Shown: positions 8,036 to 15,622, counted from the stretch's first letter. The stretch is DNA of 17,818 nt from Hyphomicrobiales bacterium (GCA_026400425.1 JAPLPC010000184.1:1-17818); one strand, 5' to 3'. Numbers and translations: made by a program. Notes: generated from the letters alone by a model not told the origin.

Positions 8036-9253
8036 ATGGATTGCTGTGAAAGCCGATCGCTGTCGCCGACACGCCGCTCGCTATTGCTCTCCGGCGCGGC
8101 GTTTGCCGCCTGGGCCTATCTGCCGAAATTCGCGCAAGCTGCAGGCGGTCGCGATCCGCGACTGATCGTGGTCATTCTGCGCGGCGCGCTCGATGGTCTC
8201 GCCACCGTCGCGCCGCTCGGTGATCCCGATTATGCCGGACTGCACGGATCGATCGCGTTGTCCAAGGACGGGCCGAATGCGGCGCAGCCGCTCGATGGCT
8301 TCTTCGGCCTGCATCCGGCAATGCCGGAATTTGCCCGGATGTATCGCGACAACCAGGCGACCATCGTTCATGCGGTGGCCACGTCGTATCGCGAGCGCTC
8401 GCATTTCGACGGACAGGACGTGCTGGAGAGCGGCTATGCAGGCCCCGGCCGCGTGCAGTCGGGCTGGCTCAACCGCGCCATCGAGGCATTGCCGCGCGGC
8501 GAGCGCGTAACCTCGGGGCTCGCCGTGGGACCGACCACGCCGCTGGTGCTGCGTGGCGCCGCGCCGACCGTCGGCTGGGCGCCGGTCAATCTGCCGAATG
8601 CGGCGGACGATACGGCGATGCGGCTGCTGCAACTCTATCAGGATCGCGATCCCGCCTTGGCCACGGCGCTGTCGCAAGGGCTCAAGCTGGACAAACTGGC
8701 GGTCGGCGACGACATGAAGCCGAAGGGCGGCGACGCCGTCACCGCCATGAAACAGGTGGCGCGCGGCGCTGCCAAGCTGATGGCTGCCGATGACGGCCCA
8801 CGTATCGCAGCATTGGCGTTCGATGGCTGGGATACCCATGCGCAGGAGGGCGGACCGGTCGGCCGGCTGGCGCAACTGCTCGGCGGGCTCGATTCAGCGC
8901 TGGCCGAATTCCGAAATGGCCTCGGCCCCCATTGGCGCGATACGGTGGTGGTGGTCGCCACCGAATTCGGACGCACGGCGAAAATCAACGGCACCGCCGG
9001 CACCGATCACGGCACCGGCACCATCGCGCTGCTCGCCGGCGGCGCGGTGAAAGGCGGGCGCGTGCTGGCGGATTGGCCGGGCCTGGCGAATGGCAAACTC
9101 TATGAGGGACGCGATCTCAAGCCGACCACCGATCTGCGGGCGGTGCTGAAGGGCGTGCTACACGATCACCTCGGAATCAGCGAGCGCGCGCTGGCGGAGC
9201 AGGTGTTTCCAGACAGTGCGCTGTTCAAGCCGGCGAAGGGATTGATCGCGTAG
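8036..9253 (+). CDS. Tat-exported DUF1501 protein, partner of DUF1800
   Basis: A 405-residue DUF1501 protein, a family related in fold to the alkaline phosphatase/sulfatase group. The N-terminus SPTRRSLLLSGAAFAAWAYL (10-29), ending near AQAA, is a clear twin-arginine signal, so the mature protein should be periplasmic. RGALDGL is at 49-55, the core motif FDGWDTHAQ at 262-270, TEFGRT at 309-314 and GTDHG at 322-326; the last three supply the Asp/His residues expected to bind metal. Activity and substrate are unknown. Three tandem starts exist (GTG 8030, ATG 8033, ATG 8036). I chose 8036 because AGGAGG at 8025-8030 is then 5 bases away. It directly follows the DUF1800 gene, and a palindromic repeat lies after its stop. 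Confidence 0.92.
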   Translation: MDCCESRSLSPTRRSLLLSGAAFAAWAYLPKFAQAAGGRDPRLIVVILRGALDGLATVAPLGDPDYAGLHGSIALSKDGPNAAQPLDGFFGLHPAMPEFARMYRDNQATIVHAVATSYRERSHFDGQDVLESGYAGPGRVQSGWLNRAIEALPRGERVTSGLAVGPTTPLVLRGAAPTVGWAPVNLPNAADDTAMRLLQLYQDRDPALATALSQGLKLDKLAVGDDMKPKGGDAVTAMKQVARGAAKLMAADDGPRIAALAFDGWDTHAQEGGPVGRLAQLLGGLDSALAEFRNGLGPHWRDTVVVVATEFGRTAKINGTAGTDHGTGTIALLAGGAVKGGRVLADWPGLANGKLYEGRDLKPTTDLRAVLKGVLHDHLGISERALAEQVFPDSALFKPAKGLIA

Positions 9254-9310
9254 TTACTGGAATCGTGATGCGGGGCTTGTCTTGGGGATGTCTCTTTAGT
9301 GACGCAACTT

Positions 9311-9345
9311 AAGGCGTGGATGGCCGGATCAAGTCCGGCCATGAC
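9311..9345. repeat. Palindromic intergenic repeat (REP-like, 'MAGLDPAIHA' element)
   Basis: ATGGCCGGA at 9320-9328 and TCCGGCCAT at 9334-9342 form a perfect 9-bp stem around a TCAAG loop, flanked by GGCGTGG and GACGG. From memory, near-identical elements are scattered through Bradyrhizobium-group genomes, where the reverse strand is often mis-called as short ORFs containing MAGLDPAIHA. It sits between the convergent DUF1501 and aldo/keto reductase genes and may act as a bidirectional transcript end. Confidence 0.75.
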
Positions 9346-9352
9346 GGCGTGA

Positions 9353-10297
9353 TCAACTCTCAAGCGTGATCTTGTCGATCTCCGCCATGTCTTCGGCGCT
9401 CAGTTTCCAGCTTGCGGCTTTCACGTTCTGCTCGATCTGTTCGACGCGCGTCGCGCCGGCGATGACGCTGGAGACTTGCGGCCTCGCGGCGAGCCAGGAG
9501 AAAGCGAGCTCGAGCAAGGTGTGGCCGCGCTGTTGCGCGAAGGCGTCGAGCTTGCTCGCGATCGCCTCGTTGCGCGGTGTTGCCGAGCGATCGCGCAACG
9601 CCGGTGCCTTGGCGAAACGCGAGTCGGCCGGCGGTTCGGTGCCGGGTTTGTATTTGCCGGTGAGCAGGCCGTTGGCGAGCGGGAAGAACGGCAGCAGGCC
9701 GAGATTGTACTGCTGCGCTGCCGGCAGAAGATCGCGCTCGATGTCGCGAACCACGAGGCTGTATTCGTCCTGGCACGAGACGAACGGCGTCACGCCCATC
9801 TGGCGCGCCGTGAATTCGGCTTCGGCGATCCGCCAGGCCGGAAAGTTCGAGCTGCCGATATAGCGGAGCTTGCCGTGGCGGACGAGATCGTCGAGCGCGC
9901 GCAGCGTTTCCTCGATCGGCGTATGGGCGTCGAAATCATGTTGCTGGTAGAGATCGATCCAGTCGGTCTTCAGCCGCTTCAGACTGGCTTCCACGGCACT
10001 CATGATGTAGCGCCGCGATGCGCCCTGCTTGGTGCCGTCGGTGCTCATCGGCTTGGCGTATTTGGTCGCCAGCACGATGTCCTTGCGGCGGGCGCCGAGC
10101 ACTTCACCAAGCACCGTTTCCGAGCCGCCCATGCCGGCATAGATGTCGGCAGTGTCGAACAGCGTGATGCCGAGATCGATGGCTTTGTGGATGACCTTCC
10201 GTGAGGTCTCCAGATCGGTGCGCTGGCCGAAATTGTTGCAGCCGAGACCGACAGCCGAGACGCGCAGGCCGGAGCGGCCGAGATTGCGGATTTCCAT
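9353..10297 (-). CDS. Aldo/keto reductase
   Basis: An NADPH-dependent carbonyl reductase of the AKR superfamily (TIM barrel, cytoplasmic), 314 residues. The catalytic tetrad is visible: Asp48 (LFDTADIY), Tyr53, Lys79 (LATKYAKP) and His120 (LYQQHDFD). The segment GKLRYIGSSNFPAWRI and the C-terminal SSVIAGATRVEQIEQNVKA (cofactor phosphate region) are typical of the bacterial YajO/Tas-like and plant-like branches. Substrate is unknown. The frame is open to an ATG at 10372, but family alignment begins at MEIRNLGRSGLRVSAVGLG, and AGGA lies 7 bases before the ATG at 10297, so I chose that one. The acyltransferase gene is upstream on the same strand 92 bases away, so cotranscription is possible. Confidence 0.93.
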   Translation of the reverse strand: MEIRNLGRSGLRVSAVGLGCNNFGQRTDLETSRKVIHKAIDLGITLFDTADIYAGMGGSETVLGEVLGARRKDIVLATKYAKPMSTDGTKQGASRRYIMSAVEASLKRLKTDWIDLYQQHDFDAHTPIEETLRALDDLVRHGKLRYIGSSNFPAWRIAEAEFTARQMGVTPFVSCQDEYSLVVRDIERDLLPAAQQYNLGLLPFFPLANGLLTGKYKPGTEPPADSRFAKAPALRDRSATPRNEAIASKLDAFAQQRGHTLLELAFSWLAARPQVSSVIAGATRVEQIEQNVKAASWKLSAEDMAEIDKITLES

Positions 10298-10389
10298 GAT
10301 GAGTCCTGTCAACGAAGCAAGGTCGCGGACTATTGCGCGCGATGCGTTCGGCTGCAAGCACCGGCAAATCATGTCGCGCGTTGTCGCAT

Positions 10390-11229
10390 TCAGGCGATGA
10401 CAGGGTCTGCGATGGGCTCGGCCGCGGGCTGGACGGTTTGTTTCGGCGGGCCAGCACGTAGCGCAGTGGTGGTCATCTGGCGCACGGCACTCTCGGCGTG
10501 ACGCGCGATCTGCTTGCGATCCGCCGACATGTCATAGGCAACCGCTTCGCCCCAGGTGAGCGTCACGTCGATGGCGCCGGTTGTGAGCATGCCGATCAGC
10601 TGCGGCAGCAGATCGACATCGCCATACCATGCGATCCGGTCATTCAACGCGCGGCCGACCGGGAGGCCGCCAAAGCCCACATAGGCCAGCGACATGGGTT
10701 GCACTGTGACCTTGTCATGATGGCTGGATTCACCAAGTGCGTGATGCACCGAGCCGACCAGCGCCGAGCGAAACGGCAGCACGCGGATGCCGTCGCTGGA
10801 GGTGCCTTCGGCGAACAGCACGACGGCATCGCCCGACACCATGCGGTCGCCGATTTCACGTGCGGTGGCGCCGGTTGTCTGGCGCCGTTCGCGTTCGACG
10901 AAGATCGTGCGCTGCATTCTTGCCAGCCATCCGAACAACGGCCATTTGGCGATCTCGCTCTTGGCGACGAACACCACCGGTGTTCTGGCGCCGATGACGA
11001 GGATGTCGAGCCAGGAGGCGTGATTGGAGAGGATCAGCAGTGGTGCGGTCTTGCTGCGGGCGCCGACCTCACGAATGCGAATGCCGATCACGGCGCAGAG
11101 CAGGCTGTGAAAAACATGCGGAATGAATTGCTGCAAGCGCCAGCCGAAGGCGATGCTGGCGATCTGCAGCGGCGCCAGCAGCACGATCATCGCAAGCATC
11201 GACAAGGCAATAACGACAAGACGGATCAT
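10390..11229 (-). CDS. PlsC-type 1-acyl-glycerol-3-phosphate acyltransferase
   Basis: Transfers an acyl chain to lysophosphatidic acid (or another lyso-lipid such as the ornithine-lipid precursor) at the inner membrane. An N-terminal hydrophobic segment (residues 3-28) anchors it. The acyltransferase motif NHASWLD gives His70 and Asp75 (HX4D), and motif III is FAEGTSSDG at 139-147. A proline-rich tail ends the 279-residue protein. The frame opens at 11280, but I prefer the ATG at 11229 because the membrane anchor starts there and a promoter-like TATAAG lies just upstream. No good ribosome site is visible. Whether it is the housekeeping PlsC or an OlsA-like paralogue cannot be decided from sequence alone. 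Confidence 0.88.
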   Translation of the reverse strand: MIRLVVIALSMLAMIVLLAPLQIASIAFGWRLQQFIPHVFHSLLCAVIGIRIREVGARSKTAPLLILSNHASWLDILVIGARTPVVFVAKSEIAKWPLFGWLARMQRTIFVERERRQTTGATAREIGDRMVSGDAVVLFAEGTSSDGIRVLPFRSALVGSVHHALGESSHHDKVTVQPMSLAYVGFGGLPVGRALNDRIAWYGDVDLLPQLIGMLTTGAIDVTLTWGEAVAYDMSADRKQIARHAESAVRQMTTTALRAGPPKQTVQPAAEPIADPVIA

Positions 11230-11235
11230 GAGGTG

Positions 11236-11264
11236 CTTATACCGGGGTGCATCGGTGCAGGCAA
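11236..11264 (-). promoter_or_regulatory. Candidate promoter giving a near-leaderless acyltransferase mRNA
   Basis: On the minus strand TTGCCT (11264-11259) and TATAAG (11241-11236) are separated by exactly 17 bases. Transcription from this pair would start at about the ATG at 11229, leaving almost no 5' leader. This would fit the lack of a Shine-Dalgarno sequence there. Confidence 0.35.
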
Positions 11265-11275
11265 AGCTGGAAAAA

Positions 11276-11324
11276 GCCAAAAAAGAAGCGGTCCCGGTCA
11301 GCGCGGCGACTGACGGAGACCGCT
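11276..11324 (-). terminator. Intrinsic terminator of the membrane PAS gene
   Basis: Read on the minus strand, AGCGGTC and GACCGCT (11324-11318 with 11293-11287) enclose an inner GTCAG/CTGAC stem (two mismatches between them, 8-base loop). TTCTTTTTTGG follows immediately. Hairpin plus T-run makes a classic rho-independent terminator about 110 bases after the PAS gene's stop, just before the acyltransferase promoter. Confidence 0.75.
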
Positions 11325-11432
11325 GGTAAACAGCCGGTTGGCGACGGGGGAAGCGACCGACTGCCTATGAAGCGTAGCTGCCGGGGGTGACAGCGCCATG
11401 ACAGTGTCCACAGCCCACGCGAGCCGTTTTGT

Positions 11433-12026
11433 TTATTCCGCCGCGTCCAATCGGCTGCTGAACACATCCGCACCGCGCATGGCGAGATTGTAATCGCGGT
11501 CGGCGCTGTCGTCATCGTGCCGGATCAAGTCGGTCACGGGTGTGTAGCTGAGCATACGTCCGCCGTCGGGCAGCACCGCCCAGCTCAGGCGAAGCACGCG
11601 GCCGCTGGCAAGGCGCAGGATCTCCTCGGCCGGAGTGCCGCTGCGGATCTGTTCGACACGGCGGGCAATGAAATGGTCGATTTCGTCGTCGGAAAATGCG
11701 TAAGCGCCGGTGTCGCGCGCGTGATACATCAGTGCGATCAGCGGCGGCTTGCTGTCAGCCTTGGCGTCGGGCAACTGGAAGTAATTGCGGAAGGCGCGGT
11801 TGATGAATTCGGCGCGGGTGTCGGCATTGAGCAACACGATGCCGATGTCGATGCGATCCAGCGCGGCCGTCAGACGCTCGGCGGTGGCGTAATGCTCTGA
11901 CAGGCGCTGCCGGGTGATGCGGTGCTGGCGGTACAGGTGAACGGCCAGCGCGATGCCAAGGGCCGCGATCAAGACGATGGCGGTCTCAATTCCCGGGTCG
12001 AAAACCATGCGCCAATCGAAAGGCAT
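11433..12026 (-). CDS. Membrane-anchored orphan PAS-domain protein
   Basis: A 197-residue protein: a short N-terminal tail, one transmembrane helix (about 13-32, TAIVLIAALGIALAVHLYR), a short helical linker, and a PAS domain from about residue 53 (ALDRIDIGIVLLNADTRAEFINRAFRNYFQL) to about 165. No kinase, GGDEF, HAMP or other output domain follows; the C-terminus (about 30 residues) is acidic and unstructured-looking. Its partner is therefore unknown; it could be an accessory sensor. The frame extends to 12062, but the ATG at 12026 places the anchor at the N-terminus and has AGGTG 8 bases upstream. An operator-like dyad lies 11 bases before this start and an intrinsic terminator follows, so it is a single-gene unit. 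Confidence 0.8.
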   Translation of the reverse strand: MPFDWRMVFDPGIETAIVLIAALGIALAVHLYRQHRITRQRLSEHYATAERLTAALDRIDIGIVLLNADTRAEFINRAFRNYFQLPDAKADSKPPLIALMYHARDTGAYAFSDDEIDHFIARRVEQIRSGTPAEEILRLASGRVLRLSWAVLPDGGRMLSYTPVTDLIRHDDDSADRDYNLAMRGADVFSSRLDAAE

Positions 12027-12036
12027 CGGGCTGCAC

Positions 12037-12050
12037 CTGTATTCGTACAG
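12037..12050 (-). promoter_or_regulatory. Operator-like dyad CTGTA-TACAG before the PAS gene
   Basis: On the minus strand the sequence reads CTGTACGAATACAG, a perfect 5+5 inverted repeat around CGAA. It lies 11 to 24 bases upstream of the ATG at 12026. The half-sites resemble lux-box halves (ACCTGT..ACAG on the plus strand), but the spacing is shorter than in the RpaR box I recall. It may be a repressor site or simply a small mRNA hairpin. Confidence 0.35.
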
Positions 12051-12272
12051 ATGGACAAGCACTCACATTGCAGACGGGTTACGCCGGTGCCCACAGGTTT
12101 TCGCTGCCATCATCAAAGCGAGGTGGATGGCCGGGGCGGCTTTTTCATCGAATGCGATTGAAATGTGATCAAGTTGCTTGGCCAACGAGGGCGTCTATCG
12201 CGGAACCAGGCGGGTGAACGTGGGTTGGCAGGGGCGCGTGCACGCCTCACTGAAAGGCCGACACCGCATCGG

Positions 12273-12288
12273 GAAGCGAACGCGCTTC
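12273..12288. repeat. Inverted repeat upstream of the PRISE-type SDR gene
   Basis: GAAGCG and CGCTTC flank a 4-base AACG spacer, 38 bases before the ATG at 12326. They are followed by GCTCTTAATAAA, where TTAATA (12293-12298) could be a -10 element. It could be an operator for the downstream gene. A matching -35 is not evident. Confidence 0.3.
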
Positions 12289-12325
12289 GCTCTTAATAAA
12301 CACCAGGCATAGAACGGGGCACTTC

Positions 12326-13390
12326 ATGGCCAATACGGCGCTCATCGTCGGCGCCAGCGGTATCGTTGGCAACAATCTCGCGCATCACCTGTTGGCAAAG
12401 GGATGGCACGTTCACGGTCTGGCCAGGCGGCCACCGACGGATATCCAGGGACTGCAACCGGTGTCGGCGGATCTTCTGGATCCCGCCGCGTTGAAGACCG
12501 CTCTGGCGAAGATCCGGCCCAGCCACGTGTTCCTGTCGACATGGATGCGGCAGCCCACCGAAGCAGAGAACATCCGCGTCAATGCCATGATGGTGCGCAA
12601 TGTGCTCGACGCGCTTTCGCCGGGAGCATCGGTCAAGCATGTGGCGCTGGTGACCGGCCTCAAACACTATCTCGGGCCGTTCGAAGCCTATGGCAAAGGG
12701 ACGATGCCGCCAACGCCGTTCCGCGAAGAGCAAGGCCGGCTCGACGTCGAGAACTTCTATTACGCGCAGGAAGACGAGGTCTTCGATGCAGCCGCGCGTG
12801 ATGGGTTTGGCTGGAGCGTGCACCGTCCGCATACGATCATCGGCTATGCCGTCGGCAACGCGATGAATATGGGCGTGACGCTGGCGGTCTATGCGACGAT
12901 CTGTAAGGAAGCCGGACGTCCGTTCGTATTTCCGGGATCGGCGATGCAATGGAATGGCCTCACGGACATGACCGATGCGCGGGTGCTGGCGCGCCATCTG
13001 ACATGGGCAGCCACGACCGAGGCTGCGCGCAATCAGGCGTTCAATATCGTCAATGGCGACGTGTTTCGCTGGAGCTGGATGTGGCAGCGCATCGCCGACT
13101 GGTTTGGAGTGAAACCGGCGGCGTTCAGTGGCGAGGGCATTCCACTGGAAACGCAGCTCGCCGACGCGGCGTCAATCTGGTCCGATATCGCAGGCAAATA
13201 CAACTTGGTCGAGCGCGATTTGAAGGTGCTGGTATCGCCCTGGCATACCGATGCCGATCTCGGTCGCCCGATCGAGGTCGTCACCGATATGAGCAAGAGT
13301 CGCAAGCTGGGATTTCTCGACTATCAGGCGACGGACGACAGTTTCACCGATCTGTTCAAGCGGTTGAAAGACGCCCGGATCATCCCTTAG
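12326..13390 (+). CDS. PRISE-type SDR (progesterone 5-beta-reductase/iridoid synthase-like)
   Basis: A 354-residue NAD(P)H-dependent enzyme of the atypical SDR family that reduces activated C=C bonds of enones in plants and bacteria. The cofactor motif GASGIVGNNL is at 9-18, LARRPP at 32-37 (NADPH-type arginines), the family lysine in VTGLKHYLGPFEAYG (Lys113) and the family tyrosine in ENFYYAQEDEVF (Tyr145/146), then WSVHRPHTIIGYAVGNAMN at 163-181. These two residues replace the classical YxxxK, as is known for this group. It is a complete, cytoplasmic protein with no signal peptide. It stands alone on the plus strand between minus-strand genes, and its stop lies 16 bases from that of the sugar dehydrogenase. 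The natural bacterial substrate is unknown. Confidence 0.88.
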   Translation: MANTALIVGASGIVGNNLAHHLLAKGWHVHGLARRPPTDIQGLQPVSADLLDPAALKTALAKIRPSHVFLSTWMRQPTEAENIRVNAMMVRNVLDALSPGASVKHVALVTGLKHYLGPFEAYGKGTMPPTPFREEQGRLDVENFYYAQEDEVFDAAARDGFGWSVHRPHTIIGYAVGNAMNMGVTLAVYATICKEAGRPFVFPGSAMQWNGLTDMTDARVLARHLTWAATTEAARNQAFNIVNGDVFRWSWMWQRIADWFGVKPAAFSGEGIPLETQLADAASIWSDIAGKYNLVERDLKVLVSPWHTDADLGRPIEVVTDMSKSRKLGFLDYQATDDSFTDLFKRLKDARIIP

Positions 13391-13406
13391 CCGATGGATG
13401 GTTCGC

Positions 13407-14570
13407 CTACGTACCCGCCGGGGTGACGCGCAGGAGGCGTCCGGCCGAACTGTCGGTAAGCAGCCACAGCGCGCCGTCCGGTCCCTGCCGGACGTCGCGG
13501 ATGCGCTCGCTGAGATTCTGCAGGATGCGCTCCTCCGACGTGACGGCGTTGCCGTTCAATTGCAGCCGCACCAGGAACTGGCCGGCGAGGGCGCCGGTGA
13601 ACAGGCTGCCGCGCCAGCGCGGGAAGACGTCACCGGTGTAGAACGCCATGCCGGACGGGGCGATCGACGGCACCCAGTATTTGATCGGCTGCTCCATGCC
13701 TTGCTTTGACGTGCTGGCATGGATCTTGGCACCGGAGTAATCGACGCCGAAGCCGATCACGGGCCAGCCGTAGTTGTTGCCTTTGCGGATGATATTGACT
13801 TCGTCGCCGCCGCGGGGGCCGTGCTCGATCTCCCACAATTGCTGACTGGCCGGATTGATGGCGAGCGATTGCGGGTTACGGTGGCCATAGCTCCAGATCT
13901 CCGGCTTGGCGCCGCTGCGGCCGACGAACGGATTGTCGGGCGGGACCTCACCATCGGTGGTGATGCGGACGATCTTGCCGAGATGATTGGCGAGGTTTTG
14001 CGCTTCGTCACGACCGCTGAAATGCTCGCCGAGCGTGACGAAGAGATGGTTGTCGCTAGCCTGAACGATGCGGCAACCGTAGTGATTGCCGCTGGAGAGC
14101 GGGCCGTCCTGACGGAAGATCACTTTCACCTCGTCGAGCCGCGGCGCCGGGCCATCGACGAGTTTGGCACGCGCGACGGCGGTGCGACCGCCGCTGCCCG
14201 CGCGTTCCGAGTAGCAAAAATAGATCGCGTTGTTCTGCGCGAAGCCGTTGTCGGTGATGATGTCGAGCAGCCCGCCCTGACCTGTGGCCATCACGGCGGG
14301 CACGCCCTCGACGGCAGGCGACAGTTGCCCGTGCGGCGCGACGACACGCAGGCGCCCCGGTCGCTCAGTGACCAAGAGCCGGCCCTCCGGCAGGAAAGCC
14401 ACAGCCCATGGATAGGACAAGCCCGAGGCGACGGTCTGCACCTCAAGCCGTCCGGCCGACGAATCAAACGACGTCGGTTCGCCGCGACTGGTGGTCGCGA
14501 TTAAAAATGTCGTCGTCACCACGATCGCGATCATCAGCGAGGTCGTGACCCAAACCACTGGCCTTTTCAT
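13407..14570 (-). CDS. PQQ-dependent sugar dehydrogenase (aldose sugar dehydrogenase type)
   Basis: A periplasmic six-bladed beta-propeller quinoprotein that oxidises aldose sugars to lactones, passing electrons to the respiratory chain. The N-terminus has a signal or anchor helix (about 5-26, VVWVTTSLMIAIVVTTTFLI). Family landmarks are LSYPWAVAFLPEGRLLVTER (51-70), GQGGLLDI (97-104), GNHYGCRIV, with His163 in the position of the catalytic base, WSYGHRNPQSLA (227-238), EHGPRGGDEVNIIRKGNNYGWP (249-270) and PSGMAFYTGD. Length (387) is normal for the Asd/YliI group. GAAGAG lies 7 bases before the ATG. Whether this host makes PQQ cannot be seen here; no pqq genes are present. A small membrane ORF lies 87 bases upstream on the same strand. 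Confidence 0.92.
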   Translation of the reverse strand: MKRPVVWVTTSLMIAIVVTTTFLIATTSRGEPTSFDSSAGRLEVQTVASGLSYPWAVAFLPEGRLLVTERPGRLRVVAPHGQLSPAVEGVPAVMATGQGGLLDIITDNGFAQNNAIYFCYSERAGSGGRTAVARAKLVDGPAPRLDEVKVIFRQDGPLSSGNHYGCRIVQASDNHLFVTLGEHFSGRDEAQNLANHLGKIVRITTDGEVPPDNPFVGRSGAKPEIWSYGHRNPQSLAINPASQQLWEIEHGPRGGDEVNIIRKGNNYGWPVIGFGVDYSGAKIHASTSKQGMEQPIKYWVPSIAPSGMAFYTGDVFPRWRGSLFTGALAGQFLVRLQLNGNAVTSEERILQNLSERIRDVRQGPDGALWLLTDSSAGRLLRVTPAGT

Positions 14571-14657
14571 TGGGCACTCTTCATCACGCGGAATCCATAA
14601 GTGGAGACGTCGTTGACGGTGAGACGTTTGACTGCGTCGGTTTTTCTTTTGCGACCG

Positions 14658-14831
14658 TCAGAGCGGCATCGCGGACACGCCGCGGATCGACAGGACCGTC
14701 AGGGCCAGAATGATGCAGACTGACACACTACCGACCGCCAGCGATGCCGCTACGGCGTGGGTCAGTTTGGCAGATGCAACAGGCGAGGGGCGCAGTTGGA
14801 ACCCAACGACCCCGCGAAGCGACCGGATCAT
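14658..14831 (-). CDS. Small single-transmembrane protein, hypothetical
   Basis: A 57-residue reading frame with an Arg-rich start (MIRSLRGVVGFQLRPSP), then one long hydrophobic helix (about 25-48, THAVAASLAVGSVSVCIILALTVLS) ending in a positive SIRG and a short tail. AAGGA lies 9 bases before the ATG, a fair ribosome site. The composition (basic flank, uninterrupted hydrophobic core) is that of a real bitopic membrane peptide rather than chance high-GC coding. It lies in the 400-base gap between the GST and sugar dehydrogenase genes, on their strand and 87 bases before the latter. I recognise no family. Function unknown. Confidence 0.5.
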   Translation of the reverse strand: MIRSLRGVVGFQLRPSPVASAKLTHAVAASLAVGSVSVCIILALTVLSIRGVSAMPL

Positions 14832-14968
14832 GGCCGTAAATCCTTCAGATCACGGACGAATCATCCGCGTACTAAAATTCGCAGCAGGGGCAGGCGAGAT
14901 TGCGGCGCGAAATGCGGCAACTATGGCAGCATAATGGCATTTAGGCTTTTTTACTCACGAATGCGCGA

Positions 14969-15622
14969 TTATACGCCTGCGCCGGTATCGAGACTGTCGT
15001 ATTCCAGCGAGATCGGGCGCCAGTCCATGGTGACGAAGCCCGGCTGCTGCTCGACATGGCTGAGCCAGCGGCGGATCGACGGAAAGCTCGCCAGATCGAA
15101 ATCACACTGCTCGGAGACATGCGTGTAGGCATACAGTGCGATGTCGGCGACGGTGAGTTGGTTGGCGGCAAAGAACTGGTTGGACTTGAGGTGATTGTCC
15201 ATCACCTGCAATGCGGCATAGCCACGTTCCATCCAGTCGTCGAGCGCGTGAGTCTGCAGGTCGCGACCACCCCGCACGAGGCACAGCCAGAAATAGGCGG
15301 CGCCGATATTGGGCTCCAGCGCATGCTGTTCGAAGAACATCCACTGCATCGCCTCGGCGCGGTCCATGCGCGACTCCGGCGCCAGTGACGAGCCGATGGC
15401 GACATACCACAGGATCGCATTGGACTCGGCGAGGTAGCGGCCTTCGGCGACTTCCAGCAGCGGCACTTGTCCGCTCGGATTTTTGGCAAGGAATTCCGGT
15501 GTCCGGCTTTCGCCACGGAGAATATCGACTTCGATGGCGCGATACGGCGCATCGATGAACGCCAGCGCCAGGCGGACCTTGTAGCTGTTGCCGGAGCGTT
15601 GCATCGAATAGAGCTTGTACAT
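14969..15622 (-). CDS. Glutathione S-transferase family protein
   Basis: A 217-residue GST-fold protein, probably cytoplasmic. The N-terminal thioredoxin-like domain (1-80) begins MYKLYSMQRSGNSYKVRLAL, with Ser10 and Asn12 where the catalytic Ser/Cys sits. GQVPLLE supplies the cis-proline (Pro54) and ESNAILWY the gamma-glutamyl-binding Glu66-Ser67. The all-helical C-terminal domain runs from about 85 and includes the N-capping box region LTVADIALYAYTHV. Substrate cannot be told. The frame extends to 15685, but family alignment starts at the ATG at 15622; no strong ribosome site is visible there. The gene is 174 bases downstream of the GT87 gene, separated from it by a probable terminator. Confidence 0.92.
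   Translation of the reverse strand: MYKLYSMQRSGNSYKVRLALAFIDAPYRAIEVDILRGESRTPEFLAKNPSGQVPLLEVAEGRYLAESNAILWYVAIGSSLAPESRMDRAEAMQWMFFEQHALEPNIGAAYFWLCLVRGGRDLQTHALDDWMERGYAALQVMDNHLKSNQFFAANQLTVADIALYAYTHVSEQCDFDLASFPSIRRWLSHVEQQPGFVTMDWRPISLEYDSLDTGAGV

Noticed and set aside
9166..9363. 65-codon minus-strand frame containing MAGLDPAIHA
   Set aside because: It arises from reading through the palindromic intergenic repeat and the end of the DUF1501 gene; a well-known false gene type in these genomes.
12037..12050. Dyad considered as a LexA (SOS) box
   Set aside because: Enterobacterial LexA needs CTG-N10-CAG and alphaproteobacterial LexA uses GTTC-N7-GTTC; this is CTG-N8-CAG, so it fits neither.
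12118..12138. GGTGGATGGCCGGGGCGG as a second copy of the palindromic repeat
   Set aside because: Only one half resembles the 9311-9345 element; the second arm is absent, so it is not counted as a copy.
14710..14934. 74-codon plus-strand frame in the gap between the sugar dehydrogenase and GST genes
   Set aside because: No ribosome site, no recognisable pattern, and it overlaps the better-supported small TM frame on the other strand.
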